A stretch of DNA of 64,000 bases from Panorpa germanica (lineage: Eukaryota > Arthropoda > Insecta > Mecoptera > Panorpidae), in the NCBI GenBank assembly GCA_963678705.1, contig OY783219.1:7378001-7442000 (forward strand). The letters are read 5' to 3'. The position numbers were made by a program, and so were the translations under genes. A model generated the notes under the pieces. It ran no database searches. It was not told where the DNA came from and worked only from the letters and a program-made list of their open reading frames with translations. Below are positions 1 to 12,063 of the stretch, one piece after another. Every line of letters starts with the position of its first letter. Positions within the stretch are counted from its first letter, which is position 1.

Positions 1-2880
1 AAAAGAACAAATAGTTTTATCGATAAAATTCAGTGATATTAGTTAATAACTATAAAAATTACAAAGTCTGTTATTTGTATAAAAATGTTTAACAAATTAA
101 TAATACTTATATTTAAATGATAGTCAGCTCGCATATCTCTTGCAATTCAAATATATATATATATATGGTAAATATAATAAAATATTAACTTGTATAAAAT
201 AATTACAAATTATAAAGATATAACTACCATTGGAAAAAAAAGTGTTCATTATATTAAATAAGTGTTCAAATAAAAAATTACATATAAAAACACTTTTGAA
301 TTTTATCGATAAAATTATTTTTAAATACGATATTTTAAAAAGGTCAGCTCTCTTAAATATTAAATGAAAAATATAATTAAAACATAAATTTAAAATGTTT
401 ATTAATTGACCATGTTCCATTTGTTCTTTTAACGAAATTTAATTTATGTAACAAGGTGAATTGCTATACATGTTTCTTAATGGTTTTAGAAAGAGATGAA
501 TTATTTTAGAGAATATGTTGATTTCATTTATTGAAATGAGAAACTGCAAATATTCTTTGAATATAATTTACAGAAGTGTATAAAACCATTTAAAATCTTG
601 TTTAGTAATTTTTTTTATTAATTATTATTTTTTTTATTGTTAAACTTTTTATTATTTAAAAATAAAATTCATCAAACTAAACAATTAAAAATTATAAGTG
701 GTATTAAAAGAGCAGCCATTAAATTTATGTAATATATTATTGTTAATATTACAAAAAATAATTAAAATATTTAAAATGGCCTTTAATGACAAAAGCTATT
801 GCAATTCACAAAAAAGTACAGTGCGCGCTTGCTTTGAATGATATATATATATACAAACATATAAATATAATTATTAATGAAAATGTTTTCGTGTATAAAT
901 TAATTTTTAGTTTTGATCGGTATATAGTAAATAGCATAGTATGGTGAATGGATATAATATATTATTTTTATTATTATAAAATAATTTTAAATGAACAGAT
1001 TTAAGGTAATATATATTTAGATTAAATTAGTTTATTTTTAAGTCTATTCGCTGCAGTGTTCAGCCAGACTCTAAAAAACAACCAGTATGTTTTATATTTC
1101 TTTAATTCATTTTATGTATTTTTACATGTTTCTAATATTTGTATAGGTTATATGATAACTAATCTATGTTTAATTATTTAAATTAAATAAAACAGAAGAA
1201 AAGAATAAAATTAAAAAATATATATTATATGGAATTTTTGTACGTACACTGCCCTTCTAAAAGAAGCTAAATTTTGCATTTTGTAACTCTTTCTACTTTT
1301 TTATCAATGTTAATTTTTAAAAAGAAAAATAATAAAATATGTTTTTAGATTATATAAAACAAATAATATTTTAAAAATTAACATAATTTTTAGATTAACC
1401 CAAATTAAAAATCGCTTGATACTTACAATTTAAATAGTCGCCATTATTTTATTATCTATAGAAGCTACTTAGAATATTAAATGTTTTTCATAATTATGTT
1501 CTGTAGATGTTTCCCTCTGCTTGTTTTTGACGTTGAATCTCAAATCATAGAAAAAATTCATCACACGCCATTTAAATTACAGCTAATATTTAAGTTATTT
1601 TTAGGCTTTAATTTATATAAATAAAAATAAAAACATTGTAAAGCTAAAATGTTGGTTTGCATATTGTTGATTAGCAGACAAAAACGAAATGTTATTATTC
1701 ATTAAATAAAAATGGACCAAATGTATTACTTTTAACTAAGCAAATGAATTTACTTTGGTTAATGTGAGAATATTTAAAAATAACTGGTGTATTTTAACAA
1801 CCGTTAGAAATGAAATAGCTGTTCATGTCCAGCATTTACTATTATAAATATATATATATTTGTCTTACTAACATTCCTTAAATTTCTGTACTAATCATCA
1901 ACGTAATCATTAGTTTTCACTTGAGATTAGCATACGCAGGTGTTTTGTGGTCTTTTTGAATTACTATGTGCACTTTGCACTTTATATTATAATATATTTT
2001 ATCATTTTTAGTAATTATTTAAATAGGGCTACATAGCTATTAAGATATTCAATTGATATTATTAATAAAGTTTTAATTGTAATATTTTATAAAAAGAATA
2101 TTTTATTATACGTATCATATACAGTATATATATAAAAAATATATAGTTAAAATTTTATTAATTCATTAAAAATGTTTATTTTTCAATAAAAAGATCATAT
2201 TCTTATTATTATGTATACTCTTATATTTAATATATCTACAAATGGATTTTTATTTAGAATTTACACCGACCACTTCTGAAAGCAACACAAATTAATATAA
2301 TAAATAACGGAATATATAGTTAAAATACAAATAAACATTATATGCTTTGAAATTCCGTTTTTTATTTACTTAAAAGTTAATTCTTATCTATAATAATAAC
2401 AGATTTACGGCCAAAGCTATATTTATAATATTTATTTTCTTTATTGTTGTGTGGTATTATAAAAAATGAATACCATGTCTTAATTTCTATAAAATTGTAC
2501 TATATATTGAGTAAGTTGGTAATAAATCTCAATATTATGAGAATCAATCATCAAAGGTATCAAAAGTTATAAGAATAATGTGTGATTATCATCTCTGTTA
2601 TACCTATTGTACAGTGTAAAAGAGACTCACAAGAGGCTCGTATAACATAAAGTTTAGATATCATAAATGTTGTGAATAAAGAAAAATAAAATCGATTTCT
2701 TATTAGTTTACAGTTGCATGATGCCAAAAGACGGTAAAAAATGAAACAGTAACGCAGAAATTCAAATTAATAGTTATATCTGCGTCAACTTATATTTTAA
2801 TAAAAGAATTATTACCATTTAAATAGGAAACGTACTAAAAACAAAAGTAGTACATCTGTATTTATTGTTTTACGATAATG
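1..2880. other. AT-rich spacer without recognisable genes
   Basis: No open frame with protein-like composition or splice-linked exons was seen on either strand; the longer frames are low-complexity Ile/Phe/Asn/Tyr strings typical of random AT-rich DNA. A short stretch near 2475-2540 resembles the end of the GGGCTTGTGTCC MITE family found at higher coordinates and is probably an old decayed copy. Confidence 0.7.
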
Positions 2881-2882
2881 CG

Positions 2883-2895
2883 GTTGCTGAGCAAC
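2883..2895 (+). promoter_or_regulatory. RFX-type X-box upstream of PPP1R42-like gene
   Basis: The 13-mer GTTGCTGAGCAAC fits the X-box consensus RYYNYY-N(1-3)-RRNRAC at every position (GTTGCT, G, AGCAAC). It ends 67 nt before the start codon of the PPP1R42-like gene. X-boxes bind RFX transcription factors and mark genes for cilium, basal-body or centrosome components in animals, at about this distance from the start codon. The motif match is seen directly; RFX control is inferred from motif, position and the gene's identity. Confidence 0.7.
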
Positions 2896-2962
2896 AATGG
2901 GAAAACCTTCTTTTGACATGGGTGGTGAAGTCATTATAACTATTTGATCAATACAATTTAAA

Positions 2963-4303
2963 ATGTCTGTTAAGAATTTTGTAGAATCTGTTGGATCTAA
3001 AAATATTTTACCTCATAAAAATGAAAGCAGAAATGAGTGTATTAGTAGACTCACACATATTTATTTCGACGATAAAGGCTTGCGATTCATTGTAAGTTTC
3101 ATTTTTATAATATGTGTACTTCATACAATAATTTACTTATATTGTTATTGAATTTTAGGGTGATATGTCAATATGTGAAAATTTAACAGTGTTATATTTA
3201 CAAAATAATCGATTAACTAAAATAGAAAACTTGGAGTCGCTTACAAAATTGAAAGGTTTATATTTACAACATAATCAAATAAGCAAAATAGAAAATTTGG
3301 AGGAATTACGATGTCTGGAGAAACTTTTTATCGGATATAATAGAATTAGCGTCATTGAAGGCTTAGAAAACTGTCAAAAGTTACTTGAGCTTCATGTTGA
3401 AGCACAGAGCTTAAATAAAGGCGAGGAGCTATGTTTTGATCCCAGAACTATGGATACGTTGTCGGTAATTATATTCTAAAAGATATATTTATTAAGCTTT
3501 CTCAAAATTTTAATGCATTTTGAAATATTTGAAGGATTGTCTTCGTGTGCTCAATGTATCTAAGAATAATATGAGATACTTGGATGCAATTAAAGGCCTT
3601 TATGTTTTGAGAACACTTAGAGCTACGCATAATCTGATTAAATATGTAGAAGACTTTATAGATTGCTTAAGAAGTTGGCCATATTTAGTTGAAGCATGGT
3701 TTACTGACTGCCCTGCCGCAAAGAAGAGAATGTATAGAGAAACTATAACAATTCATTCCAATAGACTTGGTAATTAAATAAATATAATAATGCAATCTTG
3801 AGATATAGTAATTTATTTAGTAAAATACGTTTTAATTATAGCGCTACTCGATGACAAACCTATATACAACGAAACCAGAGTGCATTTAAGAAACTTTGTG
3901 AAAAACAAACAATTACATCAAATAAGTTCTCAAAAATTGTTAGAGCAGCGAAATAAGAAAGATGTGGAAAAAATAGTTGGAATTACAGACCTACAGAACG
4001 CACTTCCTAATTTTGCAACTTCTACAAGCTTGCATTCTACAGACTCTTTTGTTCCATGGAAATCTAGTAAGGCATTTTATCAATTTTATTAACGGATTTT
4101 ATAAATGTTTATTAATTTGTGATTTTAATTTCTTTTTTATAGTGAGTCGAGAAGGTAGATCTGTTGCTAGAATACCACCACCATTCTTAAAAAAGAACTC
4201 AGGGATGTTAAAAGGAAGCTTCAGACATTTGGGAAGATCTCCCCGTCGACAAACAGCTGGTCCAACGCAATTATTTGTACCTTTTCAACTCTTCCAAAAA
4301 TAA
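2963..4303 (+). CDS. PPP1R42: Leucine-rich repeat protein, PPP1R42 (LRRC67)-like
   Basis: Five-exon gene: 2963-3091, 3159-3464, 3535-3769, 3842-4066 and 4143-4303. All junctions are GT-AG and phases agree, giving 351 residues. Exon 2 carries SDS22-type leucine-rich repeats of about 22 residues: NLTVLYLQNNRLTKIENLE, then KLKGLYLQHNQISKIENLE, then CLEKLFIGYNRISVIEGLE. Exon 3 continues with VLNVSKNNMRYLDAIKGL and an LRR cap containing SWPYLVEAWFTDCPAAKKR. Length and repeat type match protein phosphatase 1 regulatory subunit 42, a centrosome/cilium-associated protein described in testis and ciliated cells. The C-terminal ~130 residues are basic and less conserved. The acceptor of exon 3 (TTTGAAG before 3535) is the least certain junction. 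A promoter X-box supports a ciliary role. TRAPPC1 follows on the same strand with its own promoter gap. Confidence 0.88.
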
Positions 4304-4609
4304 ATGTAATGAATAAATTTAAATTAAACTTTAAGCTTTATTTCTTTTTATAATGTTTTATATTGTATGCAATAAATTTCATTTTTAGACAGTAATTTTA
4401 ATTTATTTAAAAGGGCTTTATTTCTTGTTATTAATTTGTGCTACTCATTTTTATTCAAATTTAAACTTAAAATAAAACGTTGGTGCTGCCATCTGAAAAT
4501 TCGTATTTTAAAATAGTGTTAATGGTGTTTTGTACATTGTCCCCGTTGATTTTGACAGCTGATTATTTTCGTACATTGTCAACTTGATTAATAATAAGTC
4601 GTATACAAA
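4304..4609 (+). other. Intergenic spacer between PPP1R42-like and TRAPPC1
   Basis: This 306-bp gap holds an AATAAA-type signal just after the PPP1R42-like stop codon (AATAAAT near 4311 and AATAAA near 4371) and the presumed TRAPPC1 promoter. No coding signal was seen. Confidence 0.5.
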
Positions 4610-5196
4610 ATGACAATATATAATATTTATATTTTTGATCGATTAGGAACATTATTATATTATGCAGATTGGAATAGAATAAAACAGTCAGGAATGACAA
4701 AAGAAGAGGTAATTTAAAGTAATATTTTATAGGTTACACTTCAAAAACTATTTTTGATTACATTAATTTTTGTTATCACCAGGAGGCGAAACTAATGTAT
4801 GGAATGCTCTTTTCCATCAAATCTTTTGTTAGTAAAATTTCTCCACTGGATATTAACCAAGGATTCTTGTTTTATAAAACAACAAAATATGCTTTACATT
4901 TTCTGGAGACTCCATCTGGATTAAAGTGAGAATTATTTAAATATATTATTCCTATTAGTAATAAGTTAAATATCATGAATTTATTATCTTCTGTTTGTGT
5001 CAGGTTCGTTCTAAACACAGATCCTGGAGCTATTGGTGTCAGAGAACTTTTAAGACAACTGTACATCCAAATTTGGGTTGAATATGTCGTTCGAAATCCG
5101 CTATGTATTCCAGGGAAGCCCGTAACTTCAGAATTATTTAAAAATAAACTTGATGCATTTGTTAAACAATCGCCAATGTTTCTCCGAAATCTATAA
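4610..5196 (+). CDS. TRAPPC1: Trafficking protein particle complex subunit 1 (Bet5)
   Basis: Three exons (4610-4708, 4783-4925, 5004-5196) with GT-AG junctions and matching phases give 144 residues, the usual size of TRAPPC1 (about 145). The N-terminus [18 protein letters not shown] is the first strand of the longin-like fold. Exon 2 has [18 protein letters not shown], and exon 3 has [20 protein letters not shown] ending ...PMFLRNL, all hallmarks of the family. TRAPPC1 is a core subunit of TRAPP complexes, which tether ER- and Golgi-derived vesicles and activate Rab1-type GTPases on Golgi membranes. It is a housekeeping gene; no sign of damage. It was identified by motif recognition only. Confidence 0.95.
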
Positions 5197-5486
5197 ATTT
5201 AGTTTGTAATAAATCTTACCATAGTATTACTTCTTAATATATATTATATTCAAAGAAAAGTGTAATAAAGATATTTTCTTTATTAATATGCATGTATAAT
5301 TTTGTAATTAAATCTAATTTAAATGCTGGTACGATATTCAGAAATGCAAGTATTCCACTAAACACAGTTTTCTGTATTTAAGGTTTTATCTAACAAAACA
5401 AAAGTTAGCTAATATACAACGCTTATGTGCATTAAGATAATCTTAAAATACCTTTTTAATTATATATTATATCGATGTAAGATAAT

Positions 5487-6240
5487 TATGGAAGATCTGA
5501 AAGGGCAGTGAGAGAGGCCTACCAAGCCCTAGAAATCTCTGCTACAAACATGGGCCTCACTATTAATGAAGACAAGACAAAGTTTATGGAAGTCCTGTCT
5601 TCGACTGTGAACTACACCCCTTTTTGCACAAACGGTCATACCTTTGAATTCACGATCAAAACAAGCTGAATGCCGAAATTAACAGCAGAATCAAATCAGC
5701 TAATAAATGTTTCTTTGGACTAAAAAAACAATTAGGGTCCAAATTTATCAGCCGAAAATCTAAACTGAGGCTATACAACACACTTACACTACCTGTGCTG
5801 CTGTATGCTAGCGAAACCTGGACATTAAACCTAGACACCCAGCGAGCTCTGGAAACTTGAAAGAAAAGTATTAAGAACTATATTCGGGCCTGTTAAAGAA
5901 CAAGGGTGCTGGCGAAACAGATATAATTTTGAATTATATGGACTTTGCAAACAACCTTGAGTTGCACAGGTCATCCGAAGCAACAGGCTGAGATGGCTCG
6001 GCCACGTCTGGAGATTCCCTGAAGACAACCTTATTAGAATATACACCTTTAACAACCCTACGGGATCCCGTACCCGAGGACAACCGCCAACAAGATGGCT
6101 GGACGACACAGTAGAGGACATCAAAACTTTGAAAGTAAAAAACTGGCAAAGAGTTGCTTTGGACCGATTGAGTTGGAAGAAGCGTGCTGTTGGGGCAGCT
6201 AAGACCTGCAATAGGTTGTTACAGTCACTTGTTACAGTGA
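5487..6240 (+). pseudogene. Decayed non-LTR retrotransposon reverse-transcriptase fragment
   Basis: Read on + with several frameshifts and stops, this stretch gives the C-terminal half of a LINE reverse transcriptase: ALEISATNMGLTINEDKTKF, then KSANKCFFGLKKQLGSK, LRLYNTLTLPVLLYASETW and RSNRLRWLGHVWRFPED, ending with a DD..KNWQRVALDRLSWK-type tail. The LYASETWTL and RLRWLGHVWR blocks are typical of the thumb/connection part of insect LINEs that lack an RNase H domain. Only the 3' part of the ORF is present, so it is a 5'-truncated dead copy. Two antisense frames over the same bases are shadows. Confidence 0.85.
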
Positions 6241-6534
6241 ATTGAAGTATAACAGTCAGTGAAATATTGTTATTTAAATGATCTAAAGGTTTCTTAAGTG
6301 TGAGTCTATTAAATTCCTTTTTTTATATTTTCTTTTCTCTTACTCAGAATTTGAGTAAAAATAGTTGCCTAAAAGCAGGCGTTATCAAATACTAATTCTG
6401 AAGATTTCTTATAGTTACATTATTCAATAATTTATTTGCGGGAATAATACATGTTTTACATTACATATACATTACGGAGAAAAGTCTTATAAATGAATAA
6501 ATATTCATTGCAATTAGTAATTCTCTTAAAACAG

Positions 6535-7726
6535 TTACTCAAAATCTTTTTCGCACAATTGATCAAACCTTGTGCCATTTCTACTTTTACCAATTTTCTT
6601 TTTTGCAATATCTTCTGGTATAGAATCTTCATACTTAATTCCTTTTGTTGATTTGCCTTTGCTAAGAACTTTAGGTTTAGCTTTGCTTGGTTTCTTCACA
6701 CTGACCGATGAATTTCCTCTTTTAAGTTTACCTTCAACTGGAACTATAGCATTGTTGTACATATCAAAACGATGAGTCATCGAAGGCAGAATCCGTTTAC
6801 TCTTGCTCTTAATGCGGGGAAAGATTGAAGCATCATCAATAGTAACTAACATATTGTTTATTTTAATTTTGATGCTAAATACATCTGTAAATAGATCGTT
6901 CATGACGCAAATCTCTGTCAACGTCATTAATCCCTGCAGGACCTCCTTAACTTTAGCATGGATACCGCAGTGCATTCTAAGGGGCATATATTTTGCGTAC
7001 ACCTGCAAACTTAGTTTGACAACTTGGTGCATTGTTAAAATTTTTTGATATATGGAATCAATAATAATTTGATGTTTAAATCTGACATCTATCAATCTCT
7101 TTAACTCTCGCATTTGCCTTTTGAACTCACAGAGGTAGTTTCTGATAAACCTGGATAAAAATTCGTTCTCCTTCATGTACCGTTTATTAGCTTCCATAAT
7201 ATTTGCTGGATCTTGCACAGGATTAAATAAATTAATATTAATATCGTATAATATTGAATCTATTTTTGTTTGGATTAAAATTAATTTATCGTAAAACCCA
7301 GGAGGTGGACGTTGCCATTTCTGAGATGATCTGTTACATTTTTTTGGGTTATTACAACATGTGTCTTTTGTGTCGAATATACTTGAATCTCCAGAACTTA
7401 TGGATAATAAGTCTTCATTATTTTCATAGATTGGAGCTGAAGCATAATCACCTCTCTCATTGGTGTTGGTGTCGCTGATTCGTTGAAGATACTCAGAACA
7501 TATGGAGAGCAAATTAACCGGATCTACTTTAGGATTCCTGGCAGACAGAGACCTACATCCATAAGGACAGTTCTGCAAATTGATAAATGCGTTTGAGTTA
7601 TTGGCTTTCTAAACGGAAGTGCTTGAAAATCGAATTGAATTGAAAACTGATTACCTGTAAGTTGCCATAAGCCTCGATGACATCCTGTTCCGAACCAATT
7701 AGCTCGGCTGCTTTTAAGTGTAGCAT
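6535..7726 (-). CDS. Unrecognised 369-residue protein, basic C-terminus
   Basis: Two exons on the minus strand: 7655-7726 (24 codons, starting MLHLKAAELIGSEQD) and 6535-7572, joined in phase 0 across an 82-nt GT-AG intron. I do not recognise the family. The N-terminal 90 residues are polar and contain a CPYGCRS patch and a Ser/Asp-rich segment. Residues roughly 115-280 look helical, with long stretches such as RFIRNYLCEFKRQMRELKRL and alternating hydrophobics. The last 70 residues are Lys/Ser-rich (KKPSKAKPKVLSKGKSTK) and probably disordered. No signal peptide or membrane segment is seen. The exon-1 start is chosen because it extends the long ORF through a good donor/acceptor pair. An X-box-like motif lies 162 nt upstream. 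It could be a fast-evolving cytoskeletal or nuclear protein, but there is no direct evidence. Confidence 0.75.
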
Positions 7727-8735
7727 TGCAATGTTAGTAAGTAACAAAACAGAAATTTGGACATTAATTTTATTTAATACATTATATAATAATTTTATTT
7801 CTTCACTTATTTAGATTTAAACTTTTCGAATTCAATTGTTTGTTGCTTTTTATTTATACGTAGGCTGCTTGAAGTAACAATGAAGTAGCTGTTGGAGAAC
7901 AATGTTTATCACACTCAAAAATTAGTGACCCCTTTACTGGTTTTTAAAAAGAAATTTTAATTTTTTACGAAATAATTGAATCATAAAACTTCTTTAAGAA
8001 GACCTTTTAAAGGATATTCTTAGCAAGTCCTTTTTAAATATAGAGGGATTATAAAATATCTTAAAATCAATTTAAACCATAATTTGAACTTTTTAGCTGA
8101 TGTAAAAATACTTTTATATTGTATAAGTACCTTTAATTATAGCATAAAAATAGTTATAGTTAGCTGCTATAAAGTATGTTCAGGTTTGAAAATGACAATA
8201 GGTGAATTAAAACTATTTGAATAAGATAGCATAAAATGTATGAGTTTTGTAAAATATTATGTAAATGTATTATGTTACCAATTTGACGTTACATACCAAT
8301 AATTACCAATATGATGTAAAATAAATTTATCTATACAAAAAGAGTTGTTTTTATTTATAATATTAAGTACATATTTATCATGTTTAACCATCTATTACCT
8401 CCAGAAATAAAATATTACTTTTGCTAAAATTAAAAATACCATATTTTCATCTCAAATAATGCAAAAAACTAATATTTTCAACGCCTGATCGACATGCAAT
8501 TATATATACACAAAAGTAAGTTCATATAGTTGCACCATAATCAGGCGTACAAATTATTAAACTACTAGTGTCATCTATGAAATAAGTCCTTAATTATATC
8601 TACTATATCTACTATTTGTTAGATGGCGCTTCATGTATAAATTACTGCTTGACAATTAGAAATTATTAAAAATATTTGTCAACTAATTATTAGGGATTTA
8701 ATTTGATAATTAATTTATTAAACAATGCCGCTGAA
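7727..8735. other. AT-rich spacer before satellite array
   Basis: The spacer contains the presumed promoter of the minus-strand gene. At 7888-7900 the sequence GCTGTTGGAGAAC fits the loose X-box pattern RYYNYY-N-RRNRAC. The rest is AT-rich with no coding signal. Confidence 0.5.
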
Positions 8736-8744
8736 AAACCATAT

Positions 8745-11688
8745 TTCAAAGATTATTAACTTTATCAACAATAAGATTTTCTTCATTCCTTGAGATGTAA
8801 GAAGGTTATACTCTTGTTAAAATTGATAAAAAAGTTGAATTTTTAACTTTATCAACAATAAGATTTTCTCAATTCCTCGAGATGTAAGAAGGTTATACTC
8901 TTGTTAAAATTGATAAAAAAGTTGAATTTTTAACTTTATCAAAAATGAGTTTTTCTCAATTCCTCGAGATGTAAGAAGGTTATACTCTTGTTAAAATTGA
9001 TAAAAAAGTTGAACTTTTAACTTTATCAAAAATGTAATTTTCTTCATTCCTCGAGATGTAAGAAGGTTATACTCTTCTTAAAATTGATAAAAAAGTTGAA
9101 TTTTTAACTTTATCAACAATAAAATTTTCTCAATTCCTCGAGATGTAAGAAGGTTATACTCTTGTTAAAATTGATAAAAAAGTTGAATTTTTAACTTTAT
9201 CAACAATAAGATTTTCTCAATTCCTCGAGATGTAAGAAGGTTATACTCTTGTTAAAATTGATAAAAAAGTTGAACTTTTAACTTTATCAAAAATGTAATT
9301 TTCTTCATTCCTCGAGATGTAAGAAGGTTATACTCTTGTTAAAATAGATAAAAAAGTTGAATTTTTAACTTTATCAACAATAAGATTTTCTCAATTCCTC
9401 GAGATGTAAGAAGGTTATACTCTTGTTAAAATTGATAAAAAAGTTGAACTTTTAACTTTATCAACAATAAGATTTTCTCAATTCCTCGAGATGTAAGAAG
9501 GTTATACTCTTGTTAAAATTGATAAAAAAGTTGAATTTTTAACTTTATCAAAAATGAGTTTTTCTCAATTCCTCGAGATGTAAGAAGGTTATACTCTTGT
9601 TAAAATTGATAAAAAAGTTGAACTTTTAACTTTATCAAAAATGTAATTTTCTTCATTCCTCGAGATGTAAGAAGGTTATACTCTTCTTAAAATTGATAAA
9701 AAAGTTGAATTTTTAACTTTATCAACAATAAAATTTTCTCAATTCCTCGAGATGTAAGAAGGTTATACTCTTGTTAAAATTGATAAAAAAGTTGAATTTT
9801 TAACTTTATCAACAATAAGATTTTCTCAATTCCTCGAGATGTAAGAAGGTTATACTCTTGTTAAAATTGATAAAAAAGTTGAACTTTTAACTTTATCAAA
9901 AATGTAATTTTCTTCATTCCTCGAGATGTAAGAAGGTTATACTCTTGTTAAAATTGATAAAAAAGTTGAATTTTTAACTTTATCAACAATAAGATTTTCT
10001 CAATTCCTCGAGATGTAAGAAGGTTATACTCTTGTTAAAATTGATAAAAAAGTTGAATTTTTAACTTTATCAACAATAAGATTTTCTCAATTCCTCGAGA
10101 TGTAAGAAGGTTATACTCTTGTTAAAATTGATAAAAAAGTTGAATTTTTAACTTTATCAACAATAAGATTTTCTCAATTCCTCGAGATGTAAGAAGGTTA
10201 TACTCTTGTTAAAATTGATAAAAAAGTTGAACTTTTAACTTTATCAAAAATGTAATTTTCTCCATTCCTCGAGATGTAAGAAGGTTATACTCTTGTTAAA
10301 ATTGATAAAAAAGTTGAATTTTTAACTTTATCAACAATAAGATTTTCTCAATTCCTCGAGATGTAAGAAGGTTATACTCTTGTTAAAATTGATAAAAAAG
10401 TTGAACTTTTAACTTTATCAAAAATGTAATTTTCTCCATTCCTCGAGATGTAAGAAGGTTATACTCTTGTTAAAATTGATAAAAAAGTTGAATTTTTAAC
10501 TTTATCAAAAATGTAATTTTCTCCATTCCTCGAGATGTAAGAAGGTTATACTCTTGTTAAAATTGATAAAAAAGTTGAATTTTTAACTTTATCAAAAATG
10601 TAATTTTCTTTATTCCTCGAGATGTAAGAAGGTTATACTCTTGTTAAAATTGATAAAAAAGTTGAATTTTTAACTTTATCAACAATAAGATTTTCTCAAT
10701 TCCTCGAGATGTAAGAAGGTTATACTCTTGTTAAAATTGATAAAAAAGTTGAATTTTTAACTTTATCAACAATAAGATTTTCTCAATTCCTCGAGATGTA
10801 AGAAGGTTATACTCTTGTTAAAATTGATAAAAAAGTTGAATTTTTAACTTTATCAACAATAAGATTTTCTCAATTCCTCGAGATGTAAGAAGGTTATACT
10901 CTTGTTAAAATTGATAAAAAAGTTGAATTTTTAACTTTATCAAAAATGAGATTTTCTTCATTACTCGAGATGTAAGAAGGTTATACTCTTGTTAAAATTG
11001 ATAAATAAGTTGAATTTTTAACTTTATCAACAATAAGATTTTCTCAATTCCTCGAGATGTAAGAAGGTTATACTCTTGTTAAAATTGATAAAAAAGTTGA
11101 ATTTTTAACTTTATCAACAATAAGATTTTCTCAATTCCTCGAGATGTAAGAAGGTTAAAATTGATAAAAAAGTTGAATTTTTAACTTTATCAAAAAGGAG
11201 ATTTTCTTCATTCCTCGAGATGTAAGAAGGTTATACTCTTGTTAAAATTGATAAAAAAGTTGAATTTTTAACTTTATCAACAATGAGATTTCCTCAATTC
11301 CTCGAGATGTAAGAAGGTTATACTCTTGTTAAAATTGATAAAAAAGTTGAATTTTTAACTTTATCAACAATAAGATTTTCTCAATTCCTCGAGATGTAAG
11401 AAGGTTAAAATTGATAAAAAAGTTGAATTTTTAACTTTATCAAATAGGAGATTTTCTTCATTCCTCGAGATGTAAGAAGGTTATACTCTTGTTAAAATTG
11501 ATAAAAAAGTTGAACTTTTAACTTTATCAACAATGAGATTTCCTCAATTCCTCGAGATGTAAGAAGGTTATACTCTTGTTAAAATTGATAAAAAAGTTGA
11601 ATTTTTAACTTTATCAAAAATGAGATTTTCTACATTCCTCGAGATGTAAGAAGGTTACTCTTGTTAAAAATGGTAAAAAATCGATAAA
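8745..11688 (+). repeat. Satellite array of 87-bp monomers (~34 copies)
   Basis: Head-to-tail array with an 87-bp period, measured between successive CCTCGAGATGTAAGAAGG cores (for example 8881 to 8968). Monomers are about 95% alike. Variation is concentrated in the ~20 bp between TTTATCA and CCTCGAG (AACAATAAGATTTTCTCAAT versus AAAATGTAATTTTCTTCAT types) and in GAATTTTT versus GAACTTTT. Each unit contains a dyad, TTGATAAAAAAGTT...AACTTTATCAA, able to form a short hairpin. A run of monomer variants starting near 8942 is repeated near 9551, a 609-bp (7-monomer) higher-order period. Two monomers near 11151 and 11401 share an 11-bp deletion, giving a 250-bp higher-order unit. The right end is truncated and directly abuts a foldback element. 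Confidence 0.97.
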
Positions 11689-12063
11689 CCCAGTAAACAT
11701 TTTGGAGTAAATTCTACTTAATTTCTATTACGTATCATGAATTTTTTGTCTGGAACGTGTTCGTTTTCTATTCAGTCGTTCAAAGGAAAGGTCCTTTTTA
11801 TGAGCTACAGACATTGCAACGACGGTTCACTGCTGAATTAAAAGCGGAGTAGGTTTATGATTTATGACCGGATAATAAAAATATACCCATGTGGGAAAGA
11901 AACAGAAATACTTAATGAATGATGTTGGAAAAAGAAAGAATATTATTATGAAAAACTAACACAAAATCTGTGACAGGTAGAGAACTTGTAAAGCGTTAGA
12001 ATAGAATTGTACGAGTGACTCGAACTTCACCAAATAGGACACTTCACCAAATTGTTTACTGGG
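11689..12063 (+). mobile_element. Short non-autonomous element, termini CCCAGTAAACA
   Basis: Starts CCCAGTAAACAT and ends TGTTTACTGGG, a perfect 11-bp terminal inverted repeat. The two ends (about 180 bp each) match, in inverted orientation, the two ends of the longer copy at 38539-39387. No ORF. Class not assigned. It sits immediately at the truncated right end of the satellite array. Confidence 0.85.

Noticed and set aside
124..420. 98-codon minus-strand frame
   Set aside because: Low-complexity Ile/Phe/Asn/Leu composition of random AT-rich DNA, no motif or splice context.
5831..6211. 126-codon minus-strand frame
   Set aside because: Shadow of the LINE reverse-transcriptase fragment, which reads clearly on +.
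8745..11688. CRISPR-like regular array
   Set aside because: The whole 87-bp unit is repeated; there are no unique spacers, and the context is eukaryotic.
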